The translations under genes were made by a program, and so were the position numbers. Below are positions 27,415 to 38,075 of a stretch of DNA of 64,000 nucleotides, piece after piece. The notes beneath the pieces are model-generated. The model ran no database searches and was not told where the DNA came from. It saw nothing but the letters and a program-made list of their open reading frames with translations. How positions within the stretch are numbered: the stretch's first letter is position 1; the number at the start of each line of letters is the position of its first letter. This DNA is from Sphingomonas hengshuiensis. GTDB lineage: Bacteria; Pseudomonadota; Alphaproteobacteria; Sphingomonadales; Sphingomonadaceae. Location: positions 1 through 64,000 of the forward strand of contig QFNF01000002.1 in assembly GCA_003240755.1 (NCBI GenBank), written 5' to 3'.

Positions 27415-29382
27415 ATGACCCGACTCTCATCGCTCCATCTGACCGCGCTGCTCCTTGCCACCGCGTCGCCCCTGCCGGCCGCTGCGCAGCCCGGCGCGAT
27501 CGTCCAGCCGCTGACCCCCAATGCCGACCGCCTGTCGGAACAGATGCGCATCCTCGGCCGCAGCCCGAACGACGTGTCGGCGCTGGTCGAAGCGGGACGA
27601 TTGTCGGGCAAGCTCGGCGATACCGATGCGGCGATGCAGTTCCTTGCCCGCGCCGAGAAGGTCGCTCCGAACGACCCCCGTATCCGCGCCGCGCGCGGGG
27701 TGGCGCTGGTGACGATGGAGCGACCGGGCGAGGCGCTGGCGCTGTTCGTCTCCGCCGAGCGCGCCGGGGTGAACATGGCGCCGTATCTCGCCGAACGCGG
27801 GCTCGCCTACGACCTGCTGGGCCGCGGGTCGCTGGCGCAGGCCGACTATCGTCAGGCGCTGCGCACCGGGGACGATGACGAGATCACCCGCCGCCTTGCG
27901 CTGTCGCTCGGCATCGATGGCGACGTGACGGGCTCGACCGCCGTGCTCAACCCGCTGCTGCAGCGCGGCGACCGTGCCGCATGGCGGGTACGCGCCTTCG
28001 TCCTTGCCATGGCGGGCGACGCGGCCGGTGCCGACAAGATTACCGCCAGCGTACTGCCGGGCTTCTCCGCCAGCCTCTCGCCCTTCTTCCGTCGCCTGCC
28101 GCAGCTTGCCGGCGCCGACCGCGCCTTCGCCGTCCATTATGGCCGGCTGGTGCCGAGCCCCGAGCGGCTGGCCGATGCCCGCCTTGCCCCGCCGCTGCCC
28201 GCCCCGGTCCGCACCGCGCCGCCGGTCGCACTGGCCGCGGTTGCGCCCACGGCACCTGCACCGGCGGATCGCACCGCCGCCCGCTCGCCCACCTATGCGG
28301 AACGCCGTGCCGAACGCCAGCGGCAGGCAGCCGCCGCATTGGCCGCCCAGGCGGAGGCGACCCGTCGCGCCGCCGACGCCCGCGCGCAGCAATTGGCCCA
28401 GGCACAGGCTGACGAAGCCGCGCGCCGCGCCGCGCTGGCCCAGCGCCAGCTCGCCGCGCAACAGGCCGAACAGGCCCGCCTTGCCGAGGCGACCCGTGTC
28501 GAGGCACAGCGCGTCGCCGCCGCCCGTGCCGAGGAACGCCGCGTCGCTGCCGAGGCGCTCGCCGCCCGCGACCGCGCCGAACAGGTCGCCCGGCCGCCGG
28601 TCCAGATGGCGTCCGCTCCGGTGCCGGTGACGCTGGTCGATCGTCCCGTGGCGGCGGCTGCGGCGAGCGTCCCCGCGACCGCTGCGTCGACCCCGCCACC
28701 CGTTGCGGTCGCCGGCAACGCCGCACCCGCGCCGACCCCGCCGGCTGCCACGGCTGCCGTCTCCGGCGCTGCGGCGACCGTCGCCGCCCGCACCGGATCG
28801 AACGACGACGTCCTTGCCCGCATCATCCGCAACCTCGACATCCCGGCATCCGAGCTGGGCGTCGGCCCGCCGCCGACGCCGGTCGCGGCACCTGCCAGCG
28901 CCGCCGACCTCGCCGCGGAGGCGGAGGCCGCACGCCGCGCCGCCACCGCTCGCGAGGCCGCGGCGCGTGCCGCCGAAGCCGCCGATGCGAAGAAGCAGGC
29001 CGACGCTCGCGCCGCCGCCGCGAAAAAGGCCGCCGACGCCAGGCGCGTCGCCGACGAAAGGAAGGCCGCCGCCGCCGAAGCCGCGCGCGAGGCACAGGCG
29101 AGGCGCGCCGACCCCGAACGCCACTGGGTGCAGGTCGCCGGCGGCGCCAATGTCGCCGGCCTCCCCGCCGCGTGGCGGATCATGGCGGGCAAGGCCCCGG
29201 CGCTCAAGGGGCGGCAGGCATGGACGACGCCGCTGCGCGCGACCAACCGCCTGCTCACCGGACCGTTCAGGAACGAAGCCGAGGCGCAGGACTTCGTCAA
29301 CATCCTGCAGAAATCGGGGGTGCAGGCCTTCACCTTCACCAGCGAGACGGGGCAGAAGGTCGCGCGGGTGCCCGTCAAGTGA
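27415..29382 (+). CDS. Secreted TPR and SPOR domain protein
   Basis: 655 residues with a signal peptide ([17 protein letters not shown]). TPR-like helices span about 35-200 ([24 protein letters not shown]). A long Ala/Arg/Gln/Glu helical region (about 290-400) resembles a coiled coil, followed by Ala/Pro linkers and a second Ala/Lys/Asp helix. The C-terminal SPOR domain (about 575-655, HWVQVAGG) is predicted to bind denuded septal glycan. It lies directly downstream of ftsZ, fitting a role in division or envelope maintenance. Copy A of the 117-bp element lies upstream; its stop overlaps dgt. Confidence 0.82.
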   Translation: MTRLSSLHLTALLLATASPLPAAAQPGAIVQPLTPNADRLSEQMRILGRSPNDVSALVEAGRLSGKLGDTDAAMQFLARAEKVAPNDPRIRAARGVALVTMERPGEALALFVSAERAGVNMAPYLAERGLAYDLLGRGSLAQADYRQALRTGDDDEITRRLALSLGIDGDVTGSTAVLNPLLQRGDRAAWRVRAFVLAMAGDAAGADKITASVLPGFSASLSPFFRRLPQLAGADRAFAVHYGRLVPSPERLADARLAPPLPAPVRTAPPVALAAVAPTAPAPADRTAARSPTYAERRAERQRQAAAALAAQAEATRRAADARAQQLAQAQADEAARRAALAQRQLAAQQAEQARLAEATRVEAQRVAAARAEERRVAAEALAARDRAEQVARPPVQMASAPVPVTLVDRPVAAAAASVPATAASTPPPVAVAGNAAPAPTPPAATAAVSGAAATVAARTGSNDDVLARIIRNLDIPASELGVGPPPTPVAAPASAADLAAEAEAARRAATAREAAARAAEAADAKKQADARAAAAKKAADARRVADERKAAAAEAAREAQARRADPERHWVQVAGGANVAGLPAAWRIMAGKAPALKGRQAWTTPLRATNRLLTGPFRNEAEAQDFVNILQKSGVQAFTFTSETGQKVARVPVK

Positions 29383-30539
29383 ACGCGCCGTGGGCGGCCG
29401 ACCCGCAGGCGCATGGCGGGCGGCTCCACGCCGAACCCGGCGACGCGACCCGCGGTCCCCGCGACGCGTTCCAGCGCGACCGCGACCGCATCATCCATTC
29501 GATCAGCTTCCGCCGCCTGCGCCACAAGACACAGGTGTTCATGGCGCCCGATGGCGATCATTTCCGTGTCCGCCTGACCCACAGCCTCGAAGTTGCGCAG
29601 ATCGGCCGGGCCGTCGCCCGGACGCTGGGGCTGAACGAGGATCTGACCGAGGCGCTGTGCCTCGCCCATGATATCGGGCATCCACCGTTCGGCCATGCCG
29701 GCGAGGATGCGCTGCGGGCTGCGATGGCGGCGCATGGCGGGTTCGACCATAATGGCCAGACGCTGCGCACGCTGACCTTGCTCGACAGCCCGTATCCCCG
29801 CTGGCGCGGCCTCAACCTCACCTGGGACACGCTGGAGGGGCTTGCCAAGCATAACGGTCCGATCCCGACACCCGGCTGGGCACTGGCCGGTGCGGATGCC
29901 GCGCACGGCCTGCGGCTGAACGAATGGCCGTCGCTGGAGGCGCAGGTCGCGGCGATCGCCGACGACATCGCCTATGACAATCACGACATCGACGATGGCC
30001 TGCGCGCCGGGCTGCTGACGCTCGACCAGTTGCTCGCCGTGCCGTTCGTCGCCGCCGGGTGGGATGCGGTGCGGGGGCGCTTTCCCGATGTGCCGCCCGA
30101 CCGGCTGGTCGGCGAGCTTACCCGGTCGCAGATCGGATCGATGGTCAACGACCTGATCGCCGAAACGCGGCGGCGGGTCGACGCGGCGGGTGTCGCGACG
30201 GTCGCCGACGTCCGCGCCGCCGGCCGGTGCCTCGCCCATTTCTCGCCCGAAATGGCGGAGGCGGAGCGGACGCTGAAACGCTTCATGTACGCCAATCTCT
30301 ACCATCATCCGCGCCAGCTTGCGGCGGCGGACATGGCGCAGCGGGTCGTCGCCGGCCTGTTCGCCGCCTATCATGCCGACCCTGCCGCAATGCACGACGG
30401 CTGGCGCGAGACGCTGCCCGACGCCGAACCGGACCGCAGCCGCCACATCGCCGACTATATCGCCGGGATGACCGATCGCTTCGCGGTGCGCTGCTATCGG
30501 CAGGTCGTCGGACCGATCGACCTGCCCGACGGATTCTGA
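29379..30539 (+). CDS. dgt: Deoxyguanosinetriphosphate triphosphohydrolase-like HD protein
   Basis: dNTP triphosphohydrolase of the HD superfamily that removes triphosphate from deoxynucleotides. 386 residues. Metal-binding His/Asp motifs: [24 protein letters not shown] and [13 protein letters not shown]. The [22 protein letters not shown] segment is typical of the type 2 dGTPase-like subfamily. The GTG start at 29379 overlaps the preceding stop; argS follows after two further genes, an order common in related bacteria. Confidence 0.94.
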   Translation: MNAPWAADPQAHGGRLHAEPGDATRGPRDAFQRDRDRIIHSISFRRLRHKTQVFMAPDGDHFRVRLTHSLEVAQIGRAVARTLGLNEDLTEALCLAHDIGHPPFGHAGEDALRAAMAAHGGFDHNGQTLRTLTLLDSPYPRWRGLNLTWDTLEGLAKHNGPIPTPGWALAGADAAHGLRLNEWPSLEAQVAAIADDIAYDNHDIDDGLRAGLLTLDQLLAVPFVAAGWDAVRGRFPDVPPDRLVGELTRSQIGSMVNDLIAETRRRVDAAGVATVADVRAAGRCLAHFSPEMAEAERTLKRFMYANLYHHPRQLAAADMAQRVVAGLFAAYHADPAAMHDGWRETLPDAEPDRSRHIADYIAGMTDRFAVRCYRQVVGPIDLPDGF

Positions 30540-30610
30540 CGCCGTCGACATAACTTTGCGACAAGTCCGGCGCTCCATCGCGGGATGGCCTTGCAGTGGA
30601 GTCGCGGGTG

Positions 30611-32035
30611 ATGTCCCGGATCGAGATCGCATGGAACCGGTTCGGACTGGGTGCGCGCGGCGATGCGACGCCGCCTGCCGACCCGCAACGCTGGCTGACC
30701 GACCAGTTCGACCGGTGGAACCCGCGCCCGCCCGCGCTGGCCGGCGTCGCGACGACGGCGGTGGCGGGACCGGCGGTGGTACAGGCGCAGGCCGACCTGC
30801 GTATGGTGCGACAGCAACGCCGCGCGGTGCAGGCGGACACCGGGTCGGCCGCCATGCCGATGGCCGCCACCCCGCCCGACGACCGCGCGGCCGAGATCCG
30901 GCGCGGCGTCCGCCAATTCTACCTCGACGGTGTCGCCGCGCGCTTGGCGGCGGCGGTCGACAGCGATACGCCGTTCGTCGAGCATCTCACCCATTTCTGG
31001 TCGAACCACTTCGCGGTGTCGGCCGACAAGCTGGAAGTGACCGGCCTGGCCGCCGCGTTCGAATTCGACGCGATCCGTCCGCATGTCCTCGGCCGCTTCC
31101 ACGACCTGCTGATCGCCGCCGAACACCATCCGGCGATGTTGCTGTATCTCGACCAGGCGCAGTCGATCGGCCCCGACAGCCTGGTCGGCCAGCGCCGCAA
31201 TGGTGGCCGTGCCGGCCTCAACGAAAACCTCGCGCGCGAGATACTGGAACTGCATACGCTGGGCGTGCGGACCGGCTATGCACAGGCGGACGTCACCGAA
31301 CTCGCCCGCGCGCTGACCGGCTGGACGGTTGCCGGCCTTAGTCGCGGCGGCCCGCGCATCGTGCCGGGGCGGGCGGGCAGCGCGGTCTTCGCACCCGCGC
31401 TGCACCAGCCCGGCAAGCGACGCATCCTCGGTCGCGACTATGCGGAGGGGGGCGCGGATCAGCCGGCGGCGGTGCTGGCCGACCTCGCGGTCCACCCCGC
31501 CACCGCGCGGCATGTCGCGAGGAAGCTGGTCCGCCACTTCGTCGCCGACGATCCGCCCCCTGCCGCCGTTGCCCGCGTCGAACGCGCCTTCATCTCATCG
31601 AACGGCGACCTGCCGACCGTCTATCGCGCCCTGCTCGCCGCACCCGAGGCCTGGGCGCCCGGCACGGCCAAGTTCCGCACGCCATGGGAGTGGACCGTCG
31701 CGGCGCTGCGCGCGATCGACGCGCCGCCTCGCGAGGGCCGGCAACTGGTCAACCTGTTCGGGCAGTTGGGGCAGCCGATCTGGCGCCCCGGCCAGCCGAT
31801 CGGCTTTGACGACATCGCCGCCAGTTGGGCCGGTCCCGACGCGCTGATGCGACGGGTCGAGGCGGCCGAACGGCTGGCGGGACGGCTGCGCGAGCCGCCC
31901 GATCCGCGCGTGCTGGCGACCCGGCTGTTCCCCGACAGCCTGGCCCCCGCGACGCAGGCAGCGATCGCGCGCGCCGAAAGCCCGGCACAGGCGCTCGCCC
32001 TGCTGTTCGTCGCCCCCCAGTTCCTGCGGAGATAG
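30611..32035 (+). CDS. DUF1800 domain protein
   Basis: 474 residues. WNRFGLGARGD at the N-terminus, NHFAVSADK, and LARALTGWT are characteristic of DUF1800, a family of unknown biochemical role usually encoded beside DUF1501 proteins. ATG 30611 has a GGAG site 9 nt upstream; an ATG 15 bp earlier is possible. No clear signal peptide is seen. Three bp separate it from the Tat-type DUF1501 gene, so the two are probably made together. Confidence 0.85.
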   Translation: MSRIEIAWNRFGLGARGDATPPADPQRWLTDQFDRWNPRPPALAGVATTAVAGPAVVQAQADLRMVRQQRRAVQADTGSAAMPMAATPPDDRAAEIRRGVRQFYLDGVAARLAAAVDSDTPFVEHLTHFWSNHFAVSADKLEVTGLAAAFEFDAIRPHVLGRFHDLLIAAEHHPAMLLYLDQAQSIGPDSLVGQRRNGGRAGLNENLAREILELHTLGVRTGYAQADVTELARALTGWTVAGLSRGGPRIVPGRAGSAVFAPALHQPGKRRILGRDYAEGGADQPAAVLADLAVHPATARHVARKLVRHFVADDPPPAAVARVERAFISSNGDLPTVYRALLAAPEAWAPGTAKFRTPWEWTVAALRAIDAPPREGRQLVNLFGQLGQPIWRPGQPIGFDDIAASWAGPDALMRRVEAAERLAGRLREPPDPRVLATRLFPDSLAPATQAAIARAESPAQALALLFVAPQFLRR

Positions 32036-32038
32036 GCC

Positions 32039-33184
32039 ATGACCGACCGGCGACATTTCCTGATCGGCGCGGCGGCCACGCTGTCGGCCGCCTTTGCCCC
32101 GCGCCTCGCCTATGCCCGGGCGGCGACCGAGCGACGCTTCGTGTTCGTCATCCAGCGCGGCGCGGCCGACGGCCTCGCCATGGTGCTGCCGACCGGCGAT
32201 CCCGCCCATGCGGCGCTGCGCGGCGCATGGGCAGAGGATGCGGCGGCGGCCCGCAGGCTGGACGCCATGTTCGCGCTGCACCCGGCACTGGCCGGCATGG
32301 CGGCATTGTACGACGGCGGACAGGCGCTGTTCGCCCATGCCGTCGCCTCGCCCTATCGCGACCGGTCGCATTTCGACGGGCAGAACGTGCTGGAGACCGG
32401 CGGAGCGGCGGCCTATGCCGTGCGCGATGGCTGGCTCAACCGCCTGCTGACGCTGCTGCCCCGCGAGGATGCCCGCGCGATCGCGGTCGCGGCGACGGTC
32501 CCGCTGGCGCTGCGCGGGGTCCGGGAGGTCGCGTCCTACGCCCCCTCCGCGCTGCCCGATGCGTCGGGCGACCTGATGAGCCGGGTGACGCAGCTCTATG
32601 CCGGGGATGCCCAGCTCCATGCGCTGTGGGCGCAGGCGGTGCAGACGCGGCAACTGGCGCAGGAGGCGGGCGGCGACGCCGGTCGCAACGCCGCGGCCAC
32701 CGGCGCGCTTGCCGCCCGGCTGCTCGCCCCCGCCGACGGCGCGCGGATCGCGATGATCGAAACCGGCGGCTGGGACACCCATGCCGGACAGCGCGGGCGC
32801 CTCGGTACCCAGCTCAAGGCGCTCGACGCGATGGTGTCGGCGCTCCGGACCGGCCTCGGCGCGGCATGGGGCCAGACCCTGGTACTGGTCGCGACCGAGT
32901 TCGGCCGGACGGCGCGGATCAACGGCACCGGCGGCACCGATCACGGCACGGCGACCGCGACGATGCTGCTGGGCGGCACCGTGCGGGGCGGACGCGTGAT
33001 CGCGGACTGGCCGGGGCTGACCAGGCTGTACGAGGATCGCGACCTGACGCCCACGACCGATCTCGACGCGCTGGTCGCCGGGGCGGTCGCCGGGCATTTC
33101 GGCATCGATCCGGCGCGGACCATGGCGACCCTGTTCCCCGGCAACCGTGGGGGGCGTCCGGTCGCGGGACTGATCCGGGCGTGA
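32039..33184 (+). CDS. DUF1501 domain protein, probable Tat substrate
   Basis: 381 residues. The N-terminus TDRRHFLIGAAATLSAAF followed by APRLAYA is a twin-arginine-like signal with a short h-region and an AxA-type cleavage site. The alkaline-phosphatase-like core (GGWDTHAGQRG, ATEFGRTARINGTGGTDHG) matches DUF1501, which is related to sulfatases. Folded export fits the tatABC genes 5.5 kb downstream. Partner of the preceding DUF1800 protein; substrate unknown. Confidence 0.87.
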   Translation: MTDRRHFLIGAAATLSAAFAPRLAYARAATERRFVFVIQRGAADGLAMVLPTGDPAHAALRGAWAEDAAAARRLDAMFALHPALAGMAALYDGGQALFAHAVASPYRDRSHFDGQNVLETGGAAAYAVRDGWLNRLLTLLPREDARAIAVAATVPLALRGVREVASYAPSALPDASGDLMSRVTQLYAGDAQLHALWAQAVQTRQLAQEAGGDAGRNAAATGALAARLLAPADGARIAMIETGGWDTHAGQRGRLGTQLKALDAMVSALRTGLGAAWGQTLVLVATEFGRTARINGTGGTDHGTATATMLLGGTVRGGRVIADWPGLTRLYEDRDLTPTTDLDALVAGAVAGHFGIDPARTMATLFPGNRGGRPVAGLIRA

Positions 33185-33246
33185 TCCTTTGCAGGCGCGG
33201 CGCTATCGGCTAAGCGGCGCGTTTGGATCAACCGACCGGAACCGCC

Positions 33247-34974
33247 ATGACGCTGTACCCCCGTTTCTTCGCCCATCTCGACCGCGCGCTCGACACGCTT
33301 GTCGCTCGCGGCGACCTGCCGGCGGGGCTGGAGCGACGCGCGATCACGGTCGAACCGCCGCGCGACACGACCCATGGCGACCTGTCGACCAACGCCGCGA
33401 TGGTGCTGGCCAAGCCGGCGAAGACGAACCCGCGCGCGCTGGCGGAACTGCTGGTCGCCGAACTTGGCGGCCTGCCCGAAGTCGCGAGCGTATCGGTGGC
33501 GGGGCCGGGCTTCATCAACCTGACGCTGACCGACGATACGTGGCGCGGCGAACTGACCGCAATCGCCGGCGCCGGCGACGATTACGGCCGCTCGCGCGTC
33601 GGTGCGGGGCAGGTGGTGAACATCGAATATGTCTCCGCCAACCCGACGGGGCCGATGCATATGGGCCATTGCCGTGGCGCGGTGGTCGGCGATGCGCTGG
33701 CCAGCCTGCTGGAATGGAACGGCGCACGCGTCATCCGCGAATATTATGTCAACGATGCCGGCGGGCAGGTCGCCGTTCTCGCCCGCTCGGCGCATCTGCG
33801 CTACCGCGAGGCGCTGGGCGAGAGCATCACGATTCCGGAGGGGCTGTATCCCGGCGACTATCTGGTCCCGGTAGGGCAGGCGCTCGCGGCGGAGTTCGGC
33901 GACCGCTATGTCGACGCCCCAGAAGGCGAATGGCTGGTGCTGTTCCGGACGAAGACCGTCGCGGCGATGCTCGACATGATCCGTGCCGACCTGCGACTGC
34001 TGGGCATCCATCACGACGTGTTCTCGTCCGAGGCCGAGTTGCAGGCGGCGGGGAAGCCCGAAGCGGCCGAGGCATGGCTGCGCGCGCGCGACCTCGTCTA
34101 TGACGGCGTCCTCGAAGCGCCCAAGGGCGAGACGCCCGAGGACTGGGAACCGGTCGAACTGCCGCTGTTCCGCTCGACGAGGTTCGGCGACGACCAGGAT
34201 CGCCCGATCAGGAAGTCGGACGGCACCTGGACCTATTTCGGCGCCGATCTTGCCTATCATTTCCAAAAGGCGGAGGGCGTCGACCAGTTGATCGACATCT
34301 GGGGCGCCGACCATGCCGGCACCGTCAAGCGGATCGTCGCGGCGGTGCAGGCACTGACCGAAGGCAGGACCCGTTTCGATGTGAAGCTGGTGCAGATGGT
34401 GCGCCTGCTGCGCGGCGGCGAACCGGTCAAGATGTCGAAGCGCGCCGGCAATTTCGTGACGCTGGCCGATGTCGTCAACGAGGTCGGCAAGGACGTCGTC
34501 CGTTTCACCATGCTGACGCGCAAGGCCGATGCGCAGATGGATTTCGACTTCGCCAAGGTGGTCGAGGCGTCGAAGGACAATCCGGTCTTCTACGTCCAGT
34601 ACGCCCATGCCCGCGTCCATTCGCTGGTCCGCCGCGCCGCCGAGGCCGGCATTGCCGAGGATACGCAGGCCGACCTGTCCCGTCTCGATACGGTCGAGCT
34701 GGCGCTGGTGAAGCGCGCGGCACAGTTCCCGCGCGTGGTCGAAAGCGCGGCGGCGGCGCGCGAACCGCACCGGATCGCCTTTTATCTCTATGACCTGGCG
34801 GCGGAATTTCATGCCGCGTGGAACCTGGGCAACGACGATCCGTCGCGCCGCTATCTCCAGATCGACGATCCCGCGCTCACGCAGGCACGGCTTTTCCTTG
34901 CCCGCGCGATCGGGCAGATTATCCGCAATGGCCTCGCCATCATGGGGGTCGAGGCGGTCGAGGAGATGAAGTGA
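33247..34974 (+). CDS. argS: Arginyl-tRNA synthetase
   Basis: Class I aminoacyl-tRNA synthetase charging tRNA-Arg. 575 residues. An N-terminal Add-1 domain precedes the ANPTGPMHMGHCRGAVVGD segment (the HIGH motif as HMGH); KMSKR is the KMSKS equivalent; the C-terminal anticodon-binding DALR domain ends the protein. The start MTLYPRFFAHL is chosen over a frame extension 24 bp upstream. The stop overlaps the ATG of the SPOR gene. Confidence 0.97.
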   Translation: MTLYPRFFAHLDRALDTLVARGDLPAGLERRAITVEPPRDTTHGDLSTNAAMVLAKPAKTNPRALAELLVAELGGLPEVASVSVAGPGFINLTLTDDTWRGELTAIAGAGDDYGRSRVGAGQVVNIEYVSANPTGPMHMGHCRGAVVGDALASLLEWNGARVIREYYVNDAGGQVAVLARSAHLRYREALGESITIPEGLYPGDYLVPVGQALAAEFGDRYVDAPEGEWLVLFRTKTVAAMLDMIRADLRLLGIHHDVFSSEAELQAAGKPEAAEAWLRARDLVYDGVLEAPKGETPEDWEPVELPLFRSTRFGDDQDRPIRKSDGTWTYFGADLAYHFQKAEGVDQLIDIWGADHAGTVKRIVAAVQALTEGRTRFDVKLVQMVRLLRGGEPVKMSKRAGNFVTLADVVNEVGKDVVRFTMLTRKADAQMDFDFAKVVEASKDNPVFYVQYAHARVHSLVRRAAEAGIAEDTQADLSRLDTVELALVKRAAQFPRVVESAAAAREPHRIAFYLYDLAAEFHAAWNLGNDDPSRRYLQIDDPALTQARLFLARAIGQIIRNGLAIMGVEAVEEMK

Positions 34975-35705
34975 TGGCGGACATGATCGCATCCGGCGAT
35001 CCCGACCACGAACGCCTGCCCTGGCTGGAAAGCGCGGAGCCGGATCCCGAACCTGCGCGTCCGGTGTGGCGCACGGTGCTGGTCGTGCTGATCGGGTTGC
35101 TGATGGTCGGGGCGATCGCCTTTGCGCTGTTGCGCCATCGCGGCGCGCCGACGGCCAGCGGGACCGGCGACCTGATCGCCGCGCCGGAGGGGCCGTACAA
35201 GACCCGTCCGCAGGAAGCCGACGGGATGCGCGTCACGGGCGACAGCGACACGGCCATCGCCACCAGCGAGGGCGCGGCCGGGGGCAATGCGTCGGTCAAC
35301 CTGAACGCCGTGCCCGAGGCACCGGTGCAGGGCCGCGCCGCTGCCCCCGCCGCCGGTCCGGCCAGCAGCGGCAAGGGCCGGGTGGCGACCGCCGTGCCAA
35401 CCACCACGCAGCGGCTGGAAGCACGCGCCCCGGCGGCCGCCGCCCCGGCTGTCGCGGCGGCGGGGGCGGGCGGATCGGTCGTCCAGCTCGGCTCCTTCCC
35501 CAGCGAGGCAGTGGCGAACACCGCCTGGAACCAGCTATCGCGCCGGTTCGCCTATCTCGCCCCGCTCGGCAAATCGGTGCAGGTGGCGGAGGTGAAGGGG
35601 CGTACCGTGTACCGCCTGCGCGTCAATGCCGGCAGTGCGAACCAGGCATCGGACCTGTGCGGCAAGCTGAAGCTGGCCGGCGAGAACTGTTTCGTCGCAC
35701 GCTGA
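34974..35705 (+). CDS. SPOR domain membrane protein
   Basis: 243 residues. A cytoplasmic tail of about 25 residues is followed by one membrane segment (about 29-48, TVLVVLIGLLMVGAIAFALL), an Ala/Pro-rich periplasmic linker and a C-terminal SPOR domain (about 165-243, VVQLGSFPSEAVANTAW). This is the topology of FtsN-like septal glycan-binding proteins. The position argS - SPOR - nagZ is the usual sphingomonad order. A 1-bp overlap couples it to argS. Confidence 0.88.
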   Translation: MADMIASGDPDHERLPWLESAEPDPEPARPVWRTVLVVLIGLLMVGAIAFALLRHRGAPTASGTGDLIAAPEGPYKTRPQEADGMRVTGDSDTAIATSEGAAGGNASVNLNAVPEAPVQGRAAAPAAGPASSGKGRVATAVPTTTQRLEARAPAAAAPAVAAAGAGGSVVQLGSFPSEAVANTAWNQLSRRFAYLAPLGKSVQVAEVKGRTVYRLRVNAGSANQASDLCGKLKLAGENCFVAR

Positions 35706-35806
35706 CCATCGGCGGCATTGCACGGGCGGGATAGCGGGATAGCATCCGGCTATACCGCCCCGCCGTGGCGGTTGTCGGTTGCGTACCGGTCGGCTAGCCA
35801 TGCGGC

Positions 35807-36811
35807 ATGATACCCGTGATCTTCGGCCTGTCCGGCCCGACCCTGACCGCCGACGAAGCCAGCCTGTTCCGGCAGGCCGATCCGCTCGGCTACATCCTGT
35901 TCGGGCGCAACTGCGTCGACCGGGACCAGATGCGGGCGCTGACCGAATCGCTCCGCGACCTGTCGGGGCGGGCGGACCTGCCGATCCTGATCGATCAGGA
36001 GGGCGGGCGCGTCTCGCGGATGCAGCCGCCGGTATGGCCGGCCTTTCCCGCCCCGTCCGCCTTCGCCGCGCTGTACGACCGGGCGCCGTCGTCGGCGATC
36101 GCGGCGGCGCGGGCCAATGCGCAGGCGCTGGGCATGATGCTGGCGGAGGTCGGGGTGACGGTCGACGCGCTGCCGCTGCTGGACGTGGCACAGCCCCACA
36201 TGACCGGAGCGATCGGCGATCGCAGCTTCGGGGCCGATCCGATGCAGGTCGCGGCGCTTGGCCGCGCGACGCTGGAGGGGCTGGCGGCGGCCGGTGTCGT
36301 CGGTATCGTCAAGCATATGCCGGGGCATGGCCGCGCGACGGTGGACAGCCATCACGAACTGCCGCGGGTTTCGGCGGATGCCGCCGCGCTGGAACAGGAC
36401 CTGGCACCGTTCGTCACGCTGGCGAATGCACCCATGGCGATGACCGCGCATGTCGTGTTCACCGCATGGGATGCCGATCGTCCCGCCACCCTGTCGCCCA
36501 CGGTGATCCGCGACATCATTCGTGGCCGGATCGGGTTCGACGGGCTGCTGATGACCGACGATATCGACATGAAGGCGCTGACCGGCGCGCCGGCGGACAA
36601 GGCGGCGGCGGCGATCGCGGCGGGATGCGATGTCGTCCTCGACTGCTGGGCGCGGTTCGACGAGATGGCGGCGATCGCCGAACGGCTGGACCCGATCGCG
36701 CCCGCGTCGCGCGCGCGGCTCGACCGGGCGATGGCGGCGATCGGGACGCACAGCGGGGTGCCGATGGCGGAACTGGTCGACACCCGCGACCGGCTGCTCG
36801 CGCTCGCCTGA
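35807..36811 (+). CDS. nagZ: Beta-N-acetylhexosaminidase NagZ
   Basis: Glycoside hydrolase family 3 enzyme of cytoplasmic peptidoglycan recycling that removes GlcNAc from anhydroMurNAc-peptides. 334 residues. IDQEGGRVSRM, the KHMPGHGRATVDSHHELP loop carrying the catalytic Asp/His pair, and LMTDDIDMKAL with the nucleophile Asp are visible. With the SPOR genes and dcw cluster it completes a cell-wall theme in this half of the window. Confidence 0.95.
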   Translation: MIPVIFGLSGPTLTADEASLFRQADPLGYILFGRNCVDRDQMRALTESLRDLSGRADLPILIDQEGGRVSRMQPPVWPAFPAPSAFAALYDRAPSSAIAAARANAQALGMMLAEVGVTVDALPLLDVAQPHMTGAIGDRSFGADPMQVAALGRATLEGLAAAGVVGIVKHMPGHGRATVDSHHELPRVSADAAALEQDLAPFVTLANAPMAMTAHVVFTAWDADRPATLSPTVIRDIIRGRIGFDGLLMTDDIDMKALTGAPADKAAAAIAAGCDVVLDCWARFDEMAAIAERLDPIAPASRARLDRAMAAIGTHSGVPMAELVDTRDRLLALA

Positions 36812-36878
36812 CCGCGCTAACCGGTCGTTAAGCGTCCATGCCCTATCGCTCCTGCGCAGGGGGGCAGGGGAGTGCGCG

Positions 36879-37310
36879 ATGCAGCCGATGGAGCCGGTGC
36901 AACTGCATCATAGCTGGCCGATCGTGGAACGCGGCCTGCGTTTCCCGCTCGGACTGCTCGACGTGGCGTATGGCCGGGCGCTGTCCGGCGACGGGGCATT
37001 CCGCTGTGACCTGCGCGACGATCGCCTGACATGGGCGGAGCCGACCTTCGCGCTGTTCGGCCTGCCGGTCGGCGCCGCACCCCGCCGCGACGTCGTGCTG
37101 CCGATGTACCGGACGGAGTCGCGATCGGCGCTCGACCGGTTGCGCGCCCATGCCATCCGTCACCGCCGGGGGTTCACCATCGATACCCAGCTCGACGCGC
37201 CGGGTCGCCCGCCGCGCTGGATCCGTGTCATCGCCATGCCCGAGGTAGAGGGGGGACGCACCGTCCGGCTGGTCGGCGTGCATCGTGACGTCAGCGACGA
37301 ATATCGGTGA
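36879..37310 (+). CDS. Single-PAS-domain protein
   Basis: 143 residues with a PAS fold only: a core about 30-140 ending VRLVGVHRDVSDEYR, the typical PAS/PAC end. The first part (FPLGLLDVAYGRALSGDG) contains no membrane segment or output domain. It could be a small sensor partner or adapter; no function is assigned. GGGGAG lies upstream of ATG 36879. It sits between nagZ and scpA. Confidence 0.72.
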   Translation: MQPMEPVQLHHSWPIVERGLRFPLGLLDVAYGRALSGDGAFRCDLRDDRLTWAEPTFALFGLPVGAAPRRDVVLPMYRTESRSALDRLRAHAIRHRRGFTIDTQLDAPGRPPRWIRVIAMPEVEGGRTVRLVGVHRDVSDEYR

Positions 37311-37343
37311 CGGATCGCTGCCCGGCCGGATAAGGTCGGCGGC

Positions 37344-38075
37344 ATGGACGCCGATGCCCCGGTATTGACGATCGAAGTGGACGGGTGGGAAGGGCCGCTC
37401 GACCTGCTGCTCGCGCTGGCGCGGTCGCAGAAGGTCGATTTGCGCCGCATCTCGATCCTGGCGCTGGTCGAGCAATATCTGCGCTGGATCGACCGGGCAG
37501 CCGCACTGCGCCTCGAACTCGCCGCCGACTGGCTGGTGATGGCCGCGTGGCTGGCCTATCTCAAGTCGGCGTTGCTGCTGCCGCGTGCGGCCGACATGGA
37601 CCCCGACCCGGAGGAACTGGCGCTGCGGCTGCAACTCCGGCTCGAACGCCTCGATGCGATGCGCGAGGCCGGCGCCCGGTTGATGGCACGCGACCGGATC
37701 GGCCGCGACGTGTTCCTGCGCGGTGATCCCGAAGGGCTGAACGTGGTGCGCAAGGCACGCTGGGACGCCAGCCTGTTCGACCTGATCGGGGCCTATGGCC
37801 GGATCAGCGCGCGCACCCGCCCGGTGCTGCATGTCGTCGCGACGCGCCCGGTCATGACGCTGGAGGTCGCGATCGAGCGGGTCGAGACGATGCTGGGCGT
37901 GGCGCTCGACTGGACCGCGATCGTCGATTTCCTGCCGGGCCAGGGCGACGAACGCTATCGTCGTTCGGCGCTCGCCTCCACCTTCCTCGCCACACTCGAA
38001 CTGGCGCGACAGGGGCGGGTGGAGGTGCGGCAGGACGCGCCGTTCGGGCCGATCGCCGTCCGGCGGATCGCATGA
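37344..38075 (+). CDS. scpA: Segregation and condensation protein A
   Basis: Kleisin subunit of the Smc-ScpAB condensin. 243 residues. The opening FEGPLDLLL motif is present as WEGPLDLLLALAR, followed by the RRISILALVEQYLRWID helix and a C-terminal winged helix. It overlaps scpB by 4 bp. Smc itself is not in this window. Confidence 0.95.
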   Translation: MDADAPVLTIEVDGWEGPLDLLLALARSQKVDLRRISILALVEQYLRWIDRAAALRLELAADWLVMAAWLAYLKSALLLPRAADMDPDPEELALRLQLRLERLDAMREAGARLMARDRIGRDVFLRGDPEGLNVVRKARWDASLFDLIGAYGRISARTRPVLHVVATRPVMTLEVAIERVETMLGVALDWTAIVDFLPGQGDERYRRSALASTFLATLELARQGRVEVRQDAPFGPIAVRRIA

